A stretch of 64,000 bases of DNA. Source: Anseranas semipalmata. Its lineage: Eukaryota > Chordata > Aves > Anseriformes > Anseranatidae. Below are positions 38,201-50,580 of the stretch, piece after piece. The first letter of the stretch is position 1; each line of letters starts with the position of its first letter. The stretch lies in contig VXAA01007177.1 of NCBI GenBank assembly GCA_013399115.1, forward strand, positions 292,763 to 356,762, in the 5' to 3' direction. The translations under genes were made by a program, and so were the position numbers. Under the pieces are notes generated by a model. It had not been told where the DNA came from. It worked only from the letters and a program-made list of their open reading frames with translations, and made no database searches.

Positions 38201-41200
38201 GCCAGCAATATTTGGTATTGTGCTATTAGTTCTGCCCACAGTTAGCACTTGGAAAAAAAACACTTTCATGTTGAGGTATCACGTGTTCTGCAGGTTTGTA
38301 AGTTAAGGCCAAAGTTAGACATCTGCAAATTACTTTGATTTTACTAAGACATGCACAGACTTTATATAAAAACAGATATATAAAAACTTTTTAAAACTGC
38401 TCATCATCATCTTAATTCTGCTGCAACCGAAGGTAGCAAAGCACAGGAAACAGCAACAGCCATATTAGCAAGTGAGCCACCTAGACCAGCACCTCCTCCA
38501 GGCTCCAATACCAGCTGGTTCAGAAGGGGAAAAAAAATCTGCATCAGAGAACTTGGCTGCAGATTTCCCTCTCTCTATTGACTAATCACAACAGATTCGT
38601 CTGAACTATTAATATTTTATATGCCATAATCAAAAACCTTATCGTTACAATTACCATATTAGAGCATTTGATCTCATTGATGCTTTGCAGATATGGCATC
38701 TGTGTCCTAGCTTGGTTGATACTCTTTTTTTAAATCACAAGTTCAATGGTAACATCCCAACAGTTCCTTTATGCACCTCTTGAAAATTCCTTAGTAACAT
38801 ACATGTATAAGCACACAAACATTTTCTCCAATACCACAATGCCAACTACAGGTAGAGTTCAGAGCTACATACTTGCAGACACCGAGAACAGTACAATACA
38901 CATCTCTGCACACAAATCAAGGCAGTGGGAGATGGATACGAGATCCCAATCACCTCTCTCACTTCCTCACGGTTGAGTAGAGCAGAAATGAGTCTTCTAA
39001 AACCAAATTCTTTGACAGTTGTGGGAAACCAAGCCAAAATTTAAAAGAATGGCTGCCACCGCTAATGGGTCCCTGAGGTATTGTTCACCACCACAACAGA
39101 CAGAGAAGATATGTAATTCAAAGGCAAGCAAATATTTACGTCTTTTTATTCTCCAGAAAGTGCAAACTGCACATGCTTTTTAATCCTAACTGTGGCATTT
39201 ATCATTTCAGCATTTACTGTGCTACTTCTAGGAACTAAGGAGGCATACTAAAATTATTTCACTATTAACGCTAATGGTATCACCCATTGCTAACTTGCTC
39301 ATTTTTTCTAGACAAATGACTTTACAAAGTCCTCTTTTCAGCACTCATTTCTTTTCTCCTCTTACTCCCCAGCAGGCATTTTTCCACACACAGATTTTCT
39401 TTCTCACTTACAAATCTCCACTAGGCATTCACTAAAATACTACAGGACATCATTAAAAACCAGAAGATTAAAATCTATTTAAACTATCTCGACAGGAGAG
39501 CAAGAACCAGGGGGAAGAAACCGAACTTTTCCATTAAAAATAAAAATAAAAAATAATAACAAAAAAAACACTCGATCTAATGGCAAGTCGTCCCCCCCCC
39601 CCAAGAAATCCTACAGATTTCAGGTAGAAAATCCTCCCCCAATCTTAAAATAAATCCTCTGCCTTCAAATAAGTCTTGTAGGCAAGCAGATATGATGACA
39701 CATTTTTCTGCAACAATTCTTCGTACCGCCATTGAAAGAGGTGCCCTATGTGCTGTCAGACAGAGGGTCTAGTCTGCTCCACACTAAAATCATTTGTTTC
39801 AATGAAATTTTCATTAAGGTTAGTGCACAATTGGCTTAAGAGCGCTTAAATCTGAAGAGCAGCAAGTGCCAGGGAAGCAAGGATTTTTGCACTTTTTGAA
39901 GCCTGAAAATCAGTAATGTATCGAAGCCATAAATGGCGGCAGGAGAAAAGAATATTTGAATTTTTTTTTCCCCTTCAAACCATTTAAATATCAGAAAGGC
40001 CAAGTGATTCACTCTGAAGTTCAGAAGTTACAGTTTTAAAACCTCAAATGGAAGAAAACAGTCAAAGGTAAAATTTCAGTGCTGAGAACTGTTTGATTTC
40101 TTGCTGACCCTCCAGTAACTCTGCTCCTTGCACTCTGTCCATAACGCCTGCTGAGTTTTACAGGCTGCAGCCCTGGCATTCCTCAGCTCTGATGCTGCCA
40201 CAAAACCCAGCTTTGTCCAAGACCCCAGTTCTCCTGCCTGTTTGTTTTTTTGTGCAAAAGCTTACAGCACATCCGAACAATTTAACGTAAGGGTAATATT
40301 AAAAATATTTTTAAAATCCAAATTAGATGATAAAGGGTCAACAGTCTAGATTGAAAAATAATAATGAAAAAAACACACTGAAACAAAATTATTTGACATT
40401 TCTGCAGAATTTCCAGAATTTCTACACAGTACCGCAAAACTTCGAGTCAGATTACCATTACTAACCATGGCTTTGTTTATGAACCTTTTATGTATGTGGA
40501 AACTGCTCTAACAACAAAGTAATTTCAACAATAACTGCTTATCAGCAAGAAGAGAGTCTACTCAACACTACTAATAGTTGCCAAAGGTAACAGATTAAGT
40601 CAATGTACTCATCTGGAAGTTCTATACCAAGCTATTTTGGAGACAGGATGAGCCAAGAGAGCTAGGAAAGCGTTCAAGTGGTGAGTTAATCTTACTTTTC
40701 TGAAGCAGGAAAACTTCCCACATGCCTTTTCTAATTTGTCTCAATTTTCCAAAAATAAAATAAAATACGAAGGAACCCTAGTGAAAGATTACAGATCTAT
40801 CGTGGAAGTTATTTTGGTCATGGTGAGATCAGTGAATGTGAAAACTGAAAAGCCAAATTTAAACATGGAGGTAAGATCAGTCCCTACAAAGTGAATAAGG
40901 AAGAAAATCAAAAGCAAGCTTATTTAGAAAACTAAAATACTGACCTACAGAATTTTTTTATACATACTATCTCAAACCACAGCAGAGAGAAGAGATTAAT
41001 TTCCTAGGAGGTAAGCAATAAGAAATATTACAAGAATGAGGTATTCTCTTCTGCCAAGAGCTTGTGCTGACAGGAAATTCAGGCTAGGAAAAGGGGAGAA
41101 TCAAAAGGACTCCAGGTTTGTCAGCGAGGAAAGCTATTTCTTCCTTTTCCACAGACGCATACACAGGGCTTCTGACCATTTTGGTCAGCTCTGCAGTGAG

Positions 41201-41801
41201 GAAGATTAAGCCCAGATTAAGAACAGAACAAATAATCCTGGAGCTGACAAAAAAGGAAAGGTGAAATTCAGTGGGCAGAACAAATCTGAGAAGAAATTGA
41301 TACGGAGAACACAGAAGACCAATCTGGGCACAAAGAAGCAATATGAATTGTTTAGTTAAAAGCATATGGAAAGATCCCCTCCATAATATCTAACAAATAG
41401 GCATTAAACTTTAATTGTGCTTAACATAAAGCAAAAGTGTTTTGGGAACAAGACTGGGAAAAATTATTACTAGATGTTATACAAACTAAATATCATTCTT
41501 AAATTTCACTTGAAATTACTGAGTAGATATTTGTAAATTATATTTATAAAGCAAAGAATTCTGCTCGGTTCTTGCCAGGGGACACATTATTATTGAGACT
41601 GTCAGGTGAGTATTCTTCGTGATTTGTTTGAGTAGGATAGAATTCATTAGTAATTTAATAAGAATCCTGTACCAACATGATTTAAAAATTCAAACAAACT
41701 CACTGAGAAATGAGACAAAAATCAAATAAACAGACTGCAATGAAATAAGTTTGGAGGACCACCTACATTTTTCCTGAAATTTGATATTTTTCACTGTTCT
41801 T
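35251..41801. other. Intergenic stretch
   Basis: Mostly AT-rich. A small GC-rich patch lies at 37790-37990, A/T-rich low complexity at 39535-39570 and a C10 run at about 39593-39602. No supported gene is seen. Confidence 0.6.
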
Positions 41802-41850
41802 NNNNNNNNNNNNNNNNNNNNNNNNNNNNNNNNNNNNNNNNNNNNNNNNN
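41802..41850. other. Assembly gap (49 N)
   Basis: Unresolved bases in intergenic sequence. Confidence 1.
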
Positions 41851-43860
41851 TGACTGCTTATTACTTTGGAGTTATCCACATCCTAAAAACACTCTGTTTC
41901 CTATTAAAGCTTAGTGAGCATAACAGTTAGTTTTTAAATAACACGCACATGGAACACTGCAGCCACAATCAGCCAGTGAAGTTACTTGCCATTAAAAGAG
42001 ATATTGAAATCAGAATATAAAAAGTAACTTCATTGCAAATTGACAACAATGGAGTTGTACTCATGTAAGTCCCCTGTTCTTATCTCCCCCAATATGTTCA
42101 CCAACCTTATAACTAGGTCATGAAATTTTTTTTGATGGGATTGAGGATAACTGGAGGGCAATAATGGTATTAGTACATAGCAAAATCCACTGTTTTCACA
42201 TCACTTCTGTTTCCAGATAAACCCTGTTGCTATTATTCCACACACCATGCAAAGTGCTGTCCTTTTTCCCTCAGTTCATTCATTGTTTTTCTCCTGCCTG
42301 ATTTAACACCATAACCATGAAACCTGAATAAGGACATTATTATATGAGCCAAATGAAAGATTAAGAAACAGTTTTAAAACTAGTTTAGAATATATAGACA
42401 GAAAAAGACAAAAGTAAACTGGCACCTAGGACCTTGCTGCAACGTTTGAAGAGGCCTGATGAGCTAGCCTCTCTGTTATAATGCACCCTAAAGCACAATG
42501 TTGTAGTGCTTGTCTTGGTGCATCTTAACAGCCAGCCTCTGGGGCTATTGCTCGCTAGTTCAGGAGCACACTTCAGCTGGTCCTGCACACAGTCAGCCCA
42601 GGAGCTTTCAAAAACAAAAGCAAGGGCTTCAGCTACACAACAGACCCCAGAAACACCAGCTAGACATTGTCTGAAGAATTACATATACTCATGTTACCTA
42701 AGTTCTCAGTATTTCTGCTTGTTCCAAACCTCTTTAAAAAATAAAAAGAACAGCTTCCAGAAACGTTATCAAGAATCAGGTGAGTTTTAGAAAAATTGAT
42801 TTCTACTAGATCTTTAAGAGACTTCAGAATTTTCAAGTCTGACCCAGAGCTGACATTCAGTGTCTTGGTCATTTCCAATACACATATATGGGCAACTCAG
42901 TGACGGGAGAGGGGAACATAGCAATACACCACTCCTTGGAAAATGTGCTGTTTGAGCACAGAGCATCATTAGGAGGCACAGCAGCAGCTGCAGTATACAG
43001 AAATGCTTGTGTACTATTCTGTGTCTCCAGACACATCCTAGAAGCTGAGAATGTAGAGAAGTCAACCTAGAGAAAAGATTTACAGCTACATGAACTGTGT
43101 TACAGGGAGTATGCAATAGAGACTAGCTGAGTTGGTCTTATTAGGTTTAGAGCATAACACATACACCTGTCAAGCTTCAAATAGCCACTTTCAAGACATT
43201 AAATGCTTGTAAAACTACTCCAGCTCTCTTATGTTCAATTTCATTCCTCAAAATCCCAAGCCTGCTAACAGGTATCACTGCCACTCCACCAGTCTACCCC
43301 AGATGACAACAGAAGGGCACTCTCAGGACCGGCTGCTCCACACAGGCACTGTTCTGACCGGTTTCCCCAGCGGGACCACCTGCTGTACTTACACGACACA
43401 ACTAAGGGAAGCAGTGTTCTTGACATGATCTGGCAGCTCTTATCTTACAGATTTTCTCCAGTTCCTGGGCAATTCATTCCAGACAACAGCCAACAACAGA
43501 ACAGAGAGGAACAGAGCACCTTCTATACGATGAGGAAAACTTGCTTCCTCACAGGGCTCCAGCAGTGGCTCTTGCATCACATAGTCCATACGTCTTCTCT
43601 GAGGAAACCTCCTGAGACATGGGCTGCAAAATGCATAGGTGCAGCCCACGTAATCACACATACGGCTGTAAATTCCAGCCTTGGGACCCCAGTTTCTCAA
43701 AGGATGTGTCTGGACAGAAGTGCAACATACTGTTGTTCCAGATATTACGAAGGACTTTCCCTTTGTTGCATTCTACATTTATTCTCTATTCTTCCACTGC
43801 TATATCTATCAGCTACTCAAAAGATAGCTGGTGTCAACCAGGACTTTGATCCGGCAAAGA
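41851..43860. other. Intergenic stretch
   Basis: No supported gene or repeat. A plus-strand frame at 43425-43946 runs into the homopolymer block and is not credible as a protein. Confidence 0.6.
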
Positions 43861-43874
43861 AAACTTTCTGGGGA

Positions 43875-43897
43875 CAAAAAAAAAAAAAATTTTTGGG

Positions 43898-43935
<38 letters not shown>
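43875..43935. repeat. A15-T5-G3-A38 homopolymer block
   Basis: Fifteen A, five T, three G, then 38 A. Such a long pure A run is unusual for a bird genome outside processed retroposon tails and is error-prone to assemble, so its length should not be trusted. Confidence 0.9.
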
Positions 43936-43936
<1 letters not shown>

Positions 43937-46900
43937 CCTGACATGAGCTGATTTAGGCAGGACAAGGATATCTGCCTTCAGTGCCTACGATTAGAGAGAG
44001 ATCAGTGATCCTGCACTCCAGGCCATCACTCAGAGCCCTTTGCTCTGCAGGGTATCACCAGCTCTGAAAGATGCTCCATGATACAATCCCCACCATAGTA
44101 ACCAGCTGCAACAACAGGAGGATGCAGTAAATGCGAAGAAGAGTCTGGAAAACTGTTTGGCTTAATCCCTTATATCACACTGCTGTGGTTACAAGTATAG
44201 AAGACTCAGAAAAGTGAATGCTAGACAAGGCTTTGTTGTTAAAACGTGGAGTTATGGGCCTGCTTGTGCACTGCAGAGTGATTCCATCAGCACTAAAAGA
44301 CTTTCCAAGAAGAGTATAAACTAATCCAAAGCACTTACCCCAGAAACTCAGAGTCTGGAGCATTCTTCAGAGCACGTACCAAAAACCAACTGACGTCGGG
44401 GCTACCTCTATGTTAACTAGAGTAGATATTTGGTGACACAGTACTCTAGAGAACCCTCCAAAAGGCAACTCTCAGAGCCAAAGGTCTGAAAAGCCTGGTT
44501 TGGATTTAATTCCTGGAACTCTGAAAACTTTGTAATTTTCATTTTTTCTCTCCCTCAGTCCCGCTAGTCTTAGATTTCATTACGTTATTTTCTTCTTATT
44601 CAAAGAGTAAAGTTCCCTCTCCCTCTATTAAGTATGTTAAGTAAATAATTTGACTGAAGGTTGTAATTGCAGTAAAATGAAACATAGCTAACAATGTCAC
44701 AGCATAACACTAATTTAATGAACAACCCCTACCTCCCACCCCCCAAAACAAACATCTCTTTGCTTGAATTGCAAAATAATGAAGCCCTTTGTAATGGTTT
44801 TATTTTTATTTCAACATAATCACTTTCAAATAGGAAGCCCTTTGGAAATGTGTGGTTCAATAGAATTGCCTGACAGCATGAAATCTGATGACAAAGAACC
44901 AATTTGAAGATGATACTAATTGAAAAGCAGAAGGTTTGCCACAGGTAAAGCTGCCTTGTTTCTGCTGGATCACTTGTCACATGATGCAAATCTCATCTTT
45001 CTAATCAGTGAAGACTGACATCTGCCTGCCTCTCCCTGTTCTTCCTTATCTTAATTCCATTCAATCAAAACTCTGGTATGCCAGCTCTGCTGATACCTAT
45101 CTAGCTCCCAGCAGAACGTTCGTTCAGGCTTTTTATTAGGAGGGATGGTTATATCTAGCAGATGTACCTCAGGGTACAGTACAGTTGGTGGAGTAATCAT
45201 CCCCAGAGAAGTCAGAAGAGTGGTTTTCAAGGGTTTATAGCCAGACTTTTACAAGAAGTTGAACAGTGAAGGACGTATCCTAATACTAGAAGGCAGAGCA
45301 TACATTGTTCGTCTTGCTTTGTTCATGTAATTATGGAGAAACGGGATTTGTCTCTTTAAGATGACATAGAGCCGAATAGCTTCTGAGGGAGCAGTAGGGG
45401 ATTCTTTGTCTACAGGAAAGGTAGCTACCTTTAAGATGACCCTCTTTCTTCCCCACAGCCTTGTGCAAGATAGGGCACGCTTCCTTCAGTGAGAATGAAG
45501 GGGGAAGAAAGTAGCTCCAGTTTTTCCTCAAGCACAATGACTACATCCCTAGGCCACACAGAAAATGCAGGATGTTCCTTTTCCCTTTACATTACTAAGG
45601 CTTACTCTTTCCCACCCAACTTCACAGTACACAGCTGATTAAAAGATAGCTCCAACATACACTTGACTGCTTCATTTTCACTAGCACCTCCCTCACACTT
45701 GTAAATCTGCTGTTGAAACGCTCCATTTACTTCACCAACCAGTGAAACACAACAAAAAAGAGTTACAGATTGCGTGCTAGGTAAATTTTCCAAAATTGAT
45801 AGTTCTAATAAAAATTCTTTTAATACATTCATTTTCAAAACAACTAAAGAGTATGTTTTAGGTCCCTTCCCAGCTTCTCTACACAACTGAGATGGCTCCA
45901 TTTACATTGTCTCCTTATTTACGAGCAGCCATTTCTCCATAACGTTATTTAACATTTCTTGGGCTTGGTCTTCCCAAGTACCACAACTTAAGACTTCTTC
46001 CTCACACAGAGGACTCATCAATAATTCTAGCTACCACTTACTGACCAAACCAAATCATTACTAGAAACAAGGCTTTTATAAGAGAATATTTCACAGAAAA
46101 GTTCATTAGCACTTTGATAACTAAAATCAGCAAAACAAGCGACTGAAATAGTGCTAAACTTTAACCTCATAACTTTTCCCACTGCTCTTTTATTCCAGTC
46201 CTTCTTATTATCCAGCTTCCTGCCACACTGCTCCTTCTCAGCTCTTTTTCTAAACAAATTAAATGTACTTTTTGTTTAAGCATATGATTTCCAGCCTCCG
46301 TGGATTGAAGCATTTTGGAGGAATCAGGACCTGAAAACTCAGACAATCTATCACAGTCATGAATTTTAGTTTCCCACATGGGAATCACTTTGTACCCAAG
46401 CTTACAGATATTGCAAAATTACCATTTGAACAAAGATATTTTTCCTACAGTATCCACCAGAATCAGCTTTTAATTACTCTAAAAATGTTATGTGATTAAA
46501 ACAGAAACAGCATGAAGGAGTACTACAGATTTTCACTGCATGGCCCAAGAAGGAAAAAAAAAACCAAGTATTATTATTATATTTTTTTTTAGGTGTACAG
46601 TTGCACTAAAATACACCTGAATAAAGAAGCTCTCATGCTTGACTATGTGTTTTACACCTTCTGCTTGAATGAAAAATGCATTTGAAATTATTAGATATCA
46701 ACAGATTTAGTGCAATACAATATAACAGAAGTAAAACAGACATCAACTTACTGTGAGCTGTTCACATCCAAATCTTCAGAACATCCTTACATACGGTAAT
46801 TCTTTCAACAGAGGCAGAAAGAATTCTCTAGCAGAAAAAAAGGCATTTGAGCTACAAAATTTTAGTTTCAGAGTAGGGAATTTCACTTAGCTAAAAAGAA

Positions 46901-48439
46901 AATAAACTAATCAGCCAAACTACAGAAAGATTAATGGAACAAACTAACACACACATTGGATTCTCAGCTGAAGTAAATTACTAGAACTTCATTTATGTCA
47001 ATCTATACCAGCTGAGGATGTATGTCCCGAGACCAGGAGTCTGCAGCCCCTTTTGCTAGGCAAGGATCAGCTACTCTGTCAGCATGCTGGGGTATGTGAA
47101 CTGAAGAAAAAAAATGGGGAAAGAATTCAAGTTCAGTAGAAGCAAAGAGGTGAGGTAAGTCACCTTCAGGATAGAGTTCTCCCTGGCTGTAACTCTAAAA
47201 TAAGCCTTTTATGCTCTACAGTGTACTTCTTAGTCCTGGTCTTAGGTATACAGCGGGGGAAGATGCAGTTCAGGATCAGGGCAAGTGTTTCCACAGTCCT
47301 GGCTTGCTGACTACATGTGGGAATCAATTAGGGGGGATTTTATCTTTCTCCATCCTGACATGCTTCCATTTCCTTCAGCAGAAAAACAGAACAAGTGATG
47401 GGATAGTGCAGGCACTCACAGTTTGCCCGAGACACATGCAGGATATGGCAACAGCATACATCAAAGATCAAAGCTGCAGAGATTAACTCCTCCACAGTAC
47501 AGATGCAGCCATTTTTTCACAAACTAGTATTTATGTTAGTTCTCAAAAAGGCGACAACGTGTCATAGCTCTGCATGTTATCTCACTTCAAGCACTAGTGA
47601 CCTTTCATTTTCTAATGTATTTTTAAATTAGGTTTTCTAAGTCCTTATTCAGAATGTTACATTCTTATGCTACAACACTAACAGTTTGTTTCTATAGTGT
47701 TTCCATCAGATGATCTCAATGTAGCATGAAGATTCATGCCTAAAATAGGGATAATAAAATATTGTGCTTTATTTCTGTTTTGTACCCAGACTTACTACAA
47801 GACTGATTGATTTAGAGTACGGAGCAAAATATCCTGTAATTGCTGCTTGTTTGGCGCAGTTGCATAAGAACTGTAAAACTGAGTCAACAGTACCCAGTCC
47901 ACAACTGTTGGAAGGAATCGGATGGCTGGCACCCGATGTGCCAAGAGGCAGCACCGCTCTGAACAAGCTAGAACAGGCTGGTGCCCAGGCAGTGGCACCC
48001 AGGTGATAACGTGTCCCTCGACAGGCCAGAGCAGAGGCTGACCCGTGAAAGAGAAAACAACCCTTTGGAGCAGACAGATCTTGACCTATGGAAAAGTGTA
48101 CATAAACATCAGTGATACACAGTGAAGCTTGGAAAAGCTTATAGCTTCCCTCAAGGAGAAGCGCTTGAGCTGATCCTCAGAGGAAAGAACAATCAAAGAT
48201 ATGCTATCAGGGCCAGCAATGTGGCATCTGACTTGGATGGTATACCTAAGGCATGACTAATACATTGATTAATGTTTGCTCTTTAGTAGCTAATGGAAAA
48301 ATTACTGATCAGCTGAACATAAATAAATGTTTGTTTGACCTTTTGAGGTTTTGCCTGGTCTTTCAGTCTCTCAACACTCCCATCATGCTGGTACCAAACT
48401 CACAAATAGTAACAGCAGCAACGTGTACAAATACCAATG
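43936..48439. other. Intergenic stretch with possible decayed coding sequence
   Basis: No intact gene. On the minus strand between about 46417 and 45310 there is a series of protein-like frames broken by frameshifts and stops, described under findings. The rest is unremarkable. Confidence 0.5.
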
Positions 48440-48570
48440 TCTTACAGCAACCTCACCAAACAGATTATTATCCCTGTTTTAGACCTGAGGAAACCAAGGC
48501 ATGAAGAGGTTAACTGACTTTTTTCCAAAACCAGCAAAGCTAGTAACACCGCCTCGATCTCCCAGGAGCA
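48440..48570 (-). repeat. MIR-like ancient SINE relic
   Basis: The plus strand reads GATTATTATCCCTGTTTTAG, CCTGAGGAAACCAAGGCATG, AAGAGGTTAACTGAC and CAAAGCTAGTAA. This follows, in order and spacing, the reverse complement of the MIR core: ATTATTATCCCCATTTTACA, GATGAGGAAACTGAGGCACA, GAGAGGTTAAGTGACT and CACAGCTAGTAA. The upstream TTACAGCAACCTCACC also fits. MIR is a tRNA-derived CORE-SINE family active in early amniotes; old copies persist thinly in birds. The match is by eye and quite diverged. Confidence 0.7.
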
Positions 48571-48952
48571 TGCTGTGCAGTTCAGCAGACAGGACTGATG
48601 CAAGAGATCAAGGGCCAGAGGCCCCAGCGCTGCTGACGAGGATCCGTGCGGCCAGCCCAGACCGCAGCTCCATCCGGCCCTGTCAGAAATCATAGTTTGT
48701 CCTGATGATCTGAGAACCACAGGAACTAGTCATTTTCAGTGTTCTTGCAAATAAATCATTTCATCTCTTACTTTGTACCTTTCACCAATGCATGAGCAAT
48801 GTAATGACGCACCATGCTTTAATATTTTGTAAATTATTTCTAATTTCTGCAGTACAATATTCTAACCCAAGAGTTTCTCAGTAACATTTCACAAACTTTC
48901 AAGCATCACTTTTTTCCAGACCACAAAGTAACATCATGGCAGAGTGTTCTGT

Positions 48953-48986
48953 AATATATATATATACATATATATGTATACATATG
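48953..48986. repeat. TA/TACA-rich microsatellite
   Basis: ATATATATATATACATATAT and onward, alternating purine-pyrimidine throughout. Confidence 0.85.
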
Positions 48987-50264
48987 TCTTGCTCTGCCAA
49001 GCCTTGTAGCTGTTGGGCGAAGTTCTTGCAGATTGGCAGACACAGGGCTCTCAGATTAGTTACAAGAGAACATTTGCATATAAGACTCTATTTATGAATC
49101 CTACGAAGAGAAGTGGATTTTACTTTTGAAAACAAAGTATGAAATTTTTTATATAAGCTGAGCAACTTAAACCTTTTTCTCTTAAGTTAGATTTGAGTTA
49201 GGTTTCTAGACGTACAGACTATGTCCATATTTATAATGACCTGTATTTGCACGTGTGTTCAGATTGTTTCTGTGGACAGGAACACAGCCTCATCTGTGTA
49301 TGTTGCCTAGATTTGTGAAGTCTGAATTTGAACTAGACCTATTCTATTCCCCTTTTCTCTTTTCCCCTGGCTGATTTTCACTGCTTAGTGACTCAGCTGC
49401 CATTCTGAAATCTTGAAGGTGAATAGTTCTCCTATTCACTTTTTAACGTAAGTAACCTTTCTGAGTTGAAAGTAAAAAGGAGATTCATAAAATGAGGCAG
49501 ATTTTGATACCTTTGCTCAAGATGATGATAATCCTTACTTCACTAGGTATCACCAAGTCCAGCTCTAGAACAAATTTCTCATACAAGCAGAATCATGAGA
49601 TCAGGATTTAGCTATTATCTATTTACAAGTGTATTTCAAATACAGTATATAAAGAAAATAGGAAAGAAGGAAACCGTGACTAACAGACAGTTGGTTGAGG
49701 GAAATACATATTATTGTGTATCCTAGAACATTAATAGCATTAACGTTTCATGTCTAGCTCATCTTGGAAGCCAGTCAGTCATAACCTTACCTTAATTATA
49801 CTCAGTCTCCCACGAATGTAGACCACAATTTCAGAAACTTTTCAACTGCACACCTGAGGAGCATGCTAAGCTTCTGCTACTGAGAATTCATAACAAAAAG
49901 GTTAAGCTCTCAATTCTAAAGAACAAAGTGCATCAGTGAAAATTAATTGCTTACGTTGCCAATTGTTTCAATTCCATTATATGTCTAGATCTGAACAGCA
50001 AATTTGTTGAAAAAATGTATCACAACATCTTAAATCTGACAGGTGTAATGCTTTTCCAGGACAGAATTTTTATAAAGAATGTGAGACTGAGACCTTTTAG
50101 ACATGAAGACATTAAAAAGATCAGGTGTTTGTACTGAAAAGTTTTCTAATGTTTTCAGCTTCGTAACTCAAAATAACCTGGCCAATGAACTCTGTATTCA
50201 TTTTAGCCTCTTGCCTTAGCAAGAGCTACTTTCTGAAAGGATTCTGGGAAGCTGATGGTTAGAG

Positions 50265-50293
50265 GTTTTTTTGTTTGTTTGTTTGTTTGTTTA
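50265..50293. repeat. TTTG microsatellite
   Basis: Five to six tandem TTTG units followed by TTTATTTTC. Confidence 0.85.
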
Positions 50294-50497
50294 TTTTCTA
50301 GAAAATAAAGACATTTCAGGAAAACTGAAAGCCCCAAACTAAAACATGAAACAATGAAAAGCAGCATAAATAAAAAAGCACTGCAGAAATTATTTTGATA
50401 CCCACACTGATACACAATCAGTTTTACATCATAAGGATCAAATTTTGTATCAACATCTCAACTTCTCTCGACTCATTTTACAAATTACTCCCATTAT

Positions 50498-50580
50498 TCC
50501 CGGGCCAAATCCTGTAAGGTTTTGTAACTCCCACGGCACTTGATGGGAGCAACAGGTGGTCAGAAGGCTGAAAATACATC
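50498..50580. repeat. Possible ancient palindromic DNA-transposon relic
   Basis: GGGCCAAATCCTGTAAGG is followed by AACTCCCACGGCACTTGATG, with the CTCCCA...TGGGAG pair forming an imperfect palindrome. This layout recalls amniote non-autonomous elements of the type 'CCAATCCTGCAAGG ... CTCCCATTGACTTCAATGGGAG', well preserved in turtles and crocodilians. Identified from memory of the pattern only. Confidence 0.4.

Larger units (their letters stand above)
48571..50495. other. Intergenic stretch
   Basis: Contains a TA-rich microsatellite (48953-48986) and TTTG repeats (50265-50293). No supported gene is seen. Confidence 0.65.

Noticed and set aside
43425..43946. Plus-strand frame of 173 codons ending in a poly-lysine run
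   Set aside because: The lysines come from the A-homopolymer block, and the rest resembles no protein.
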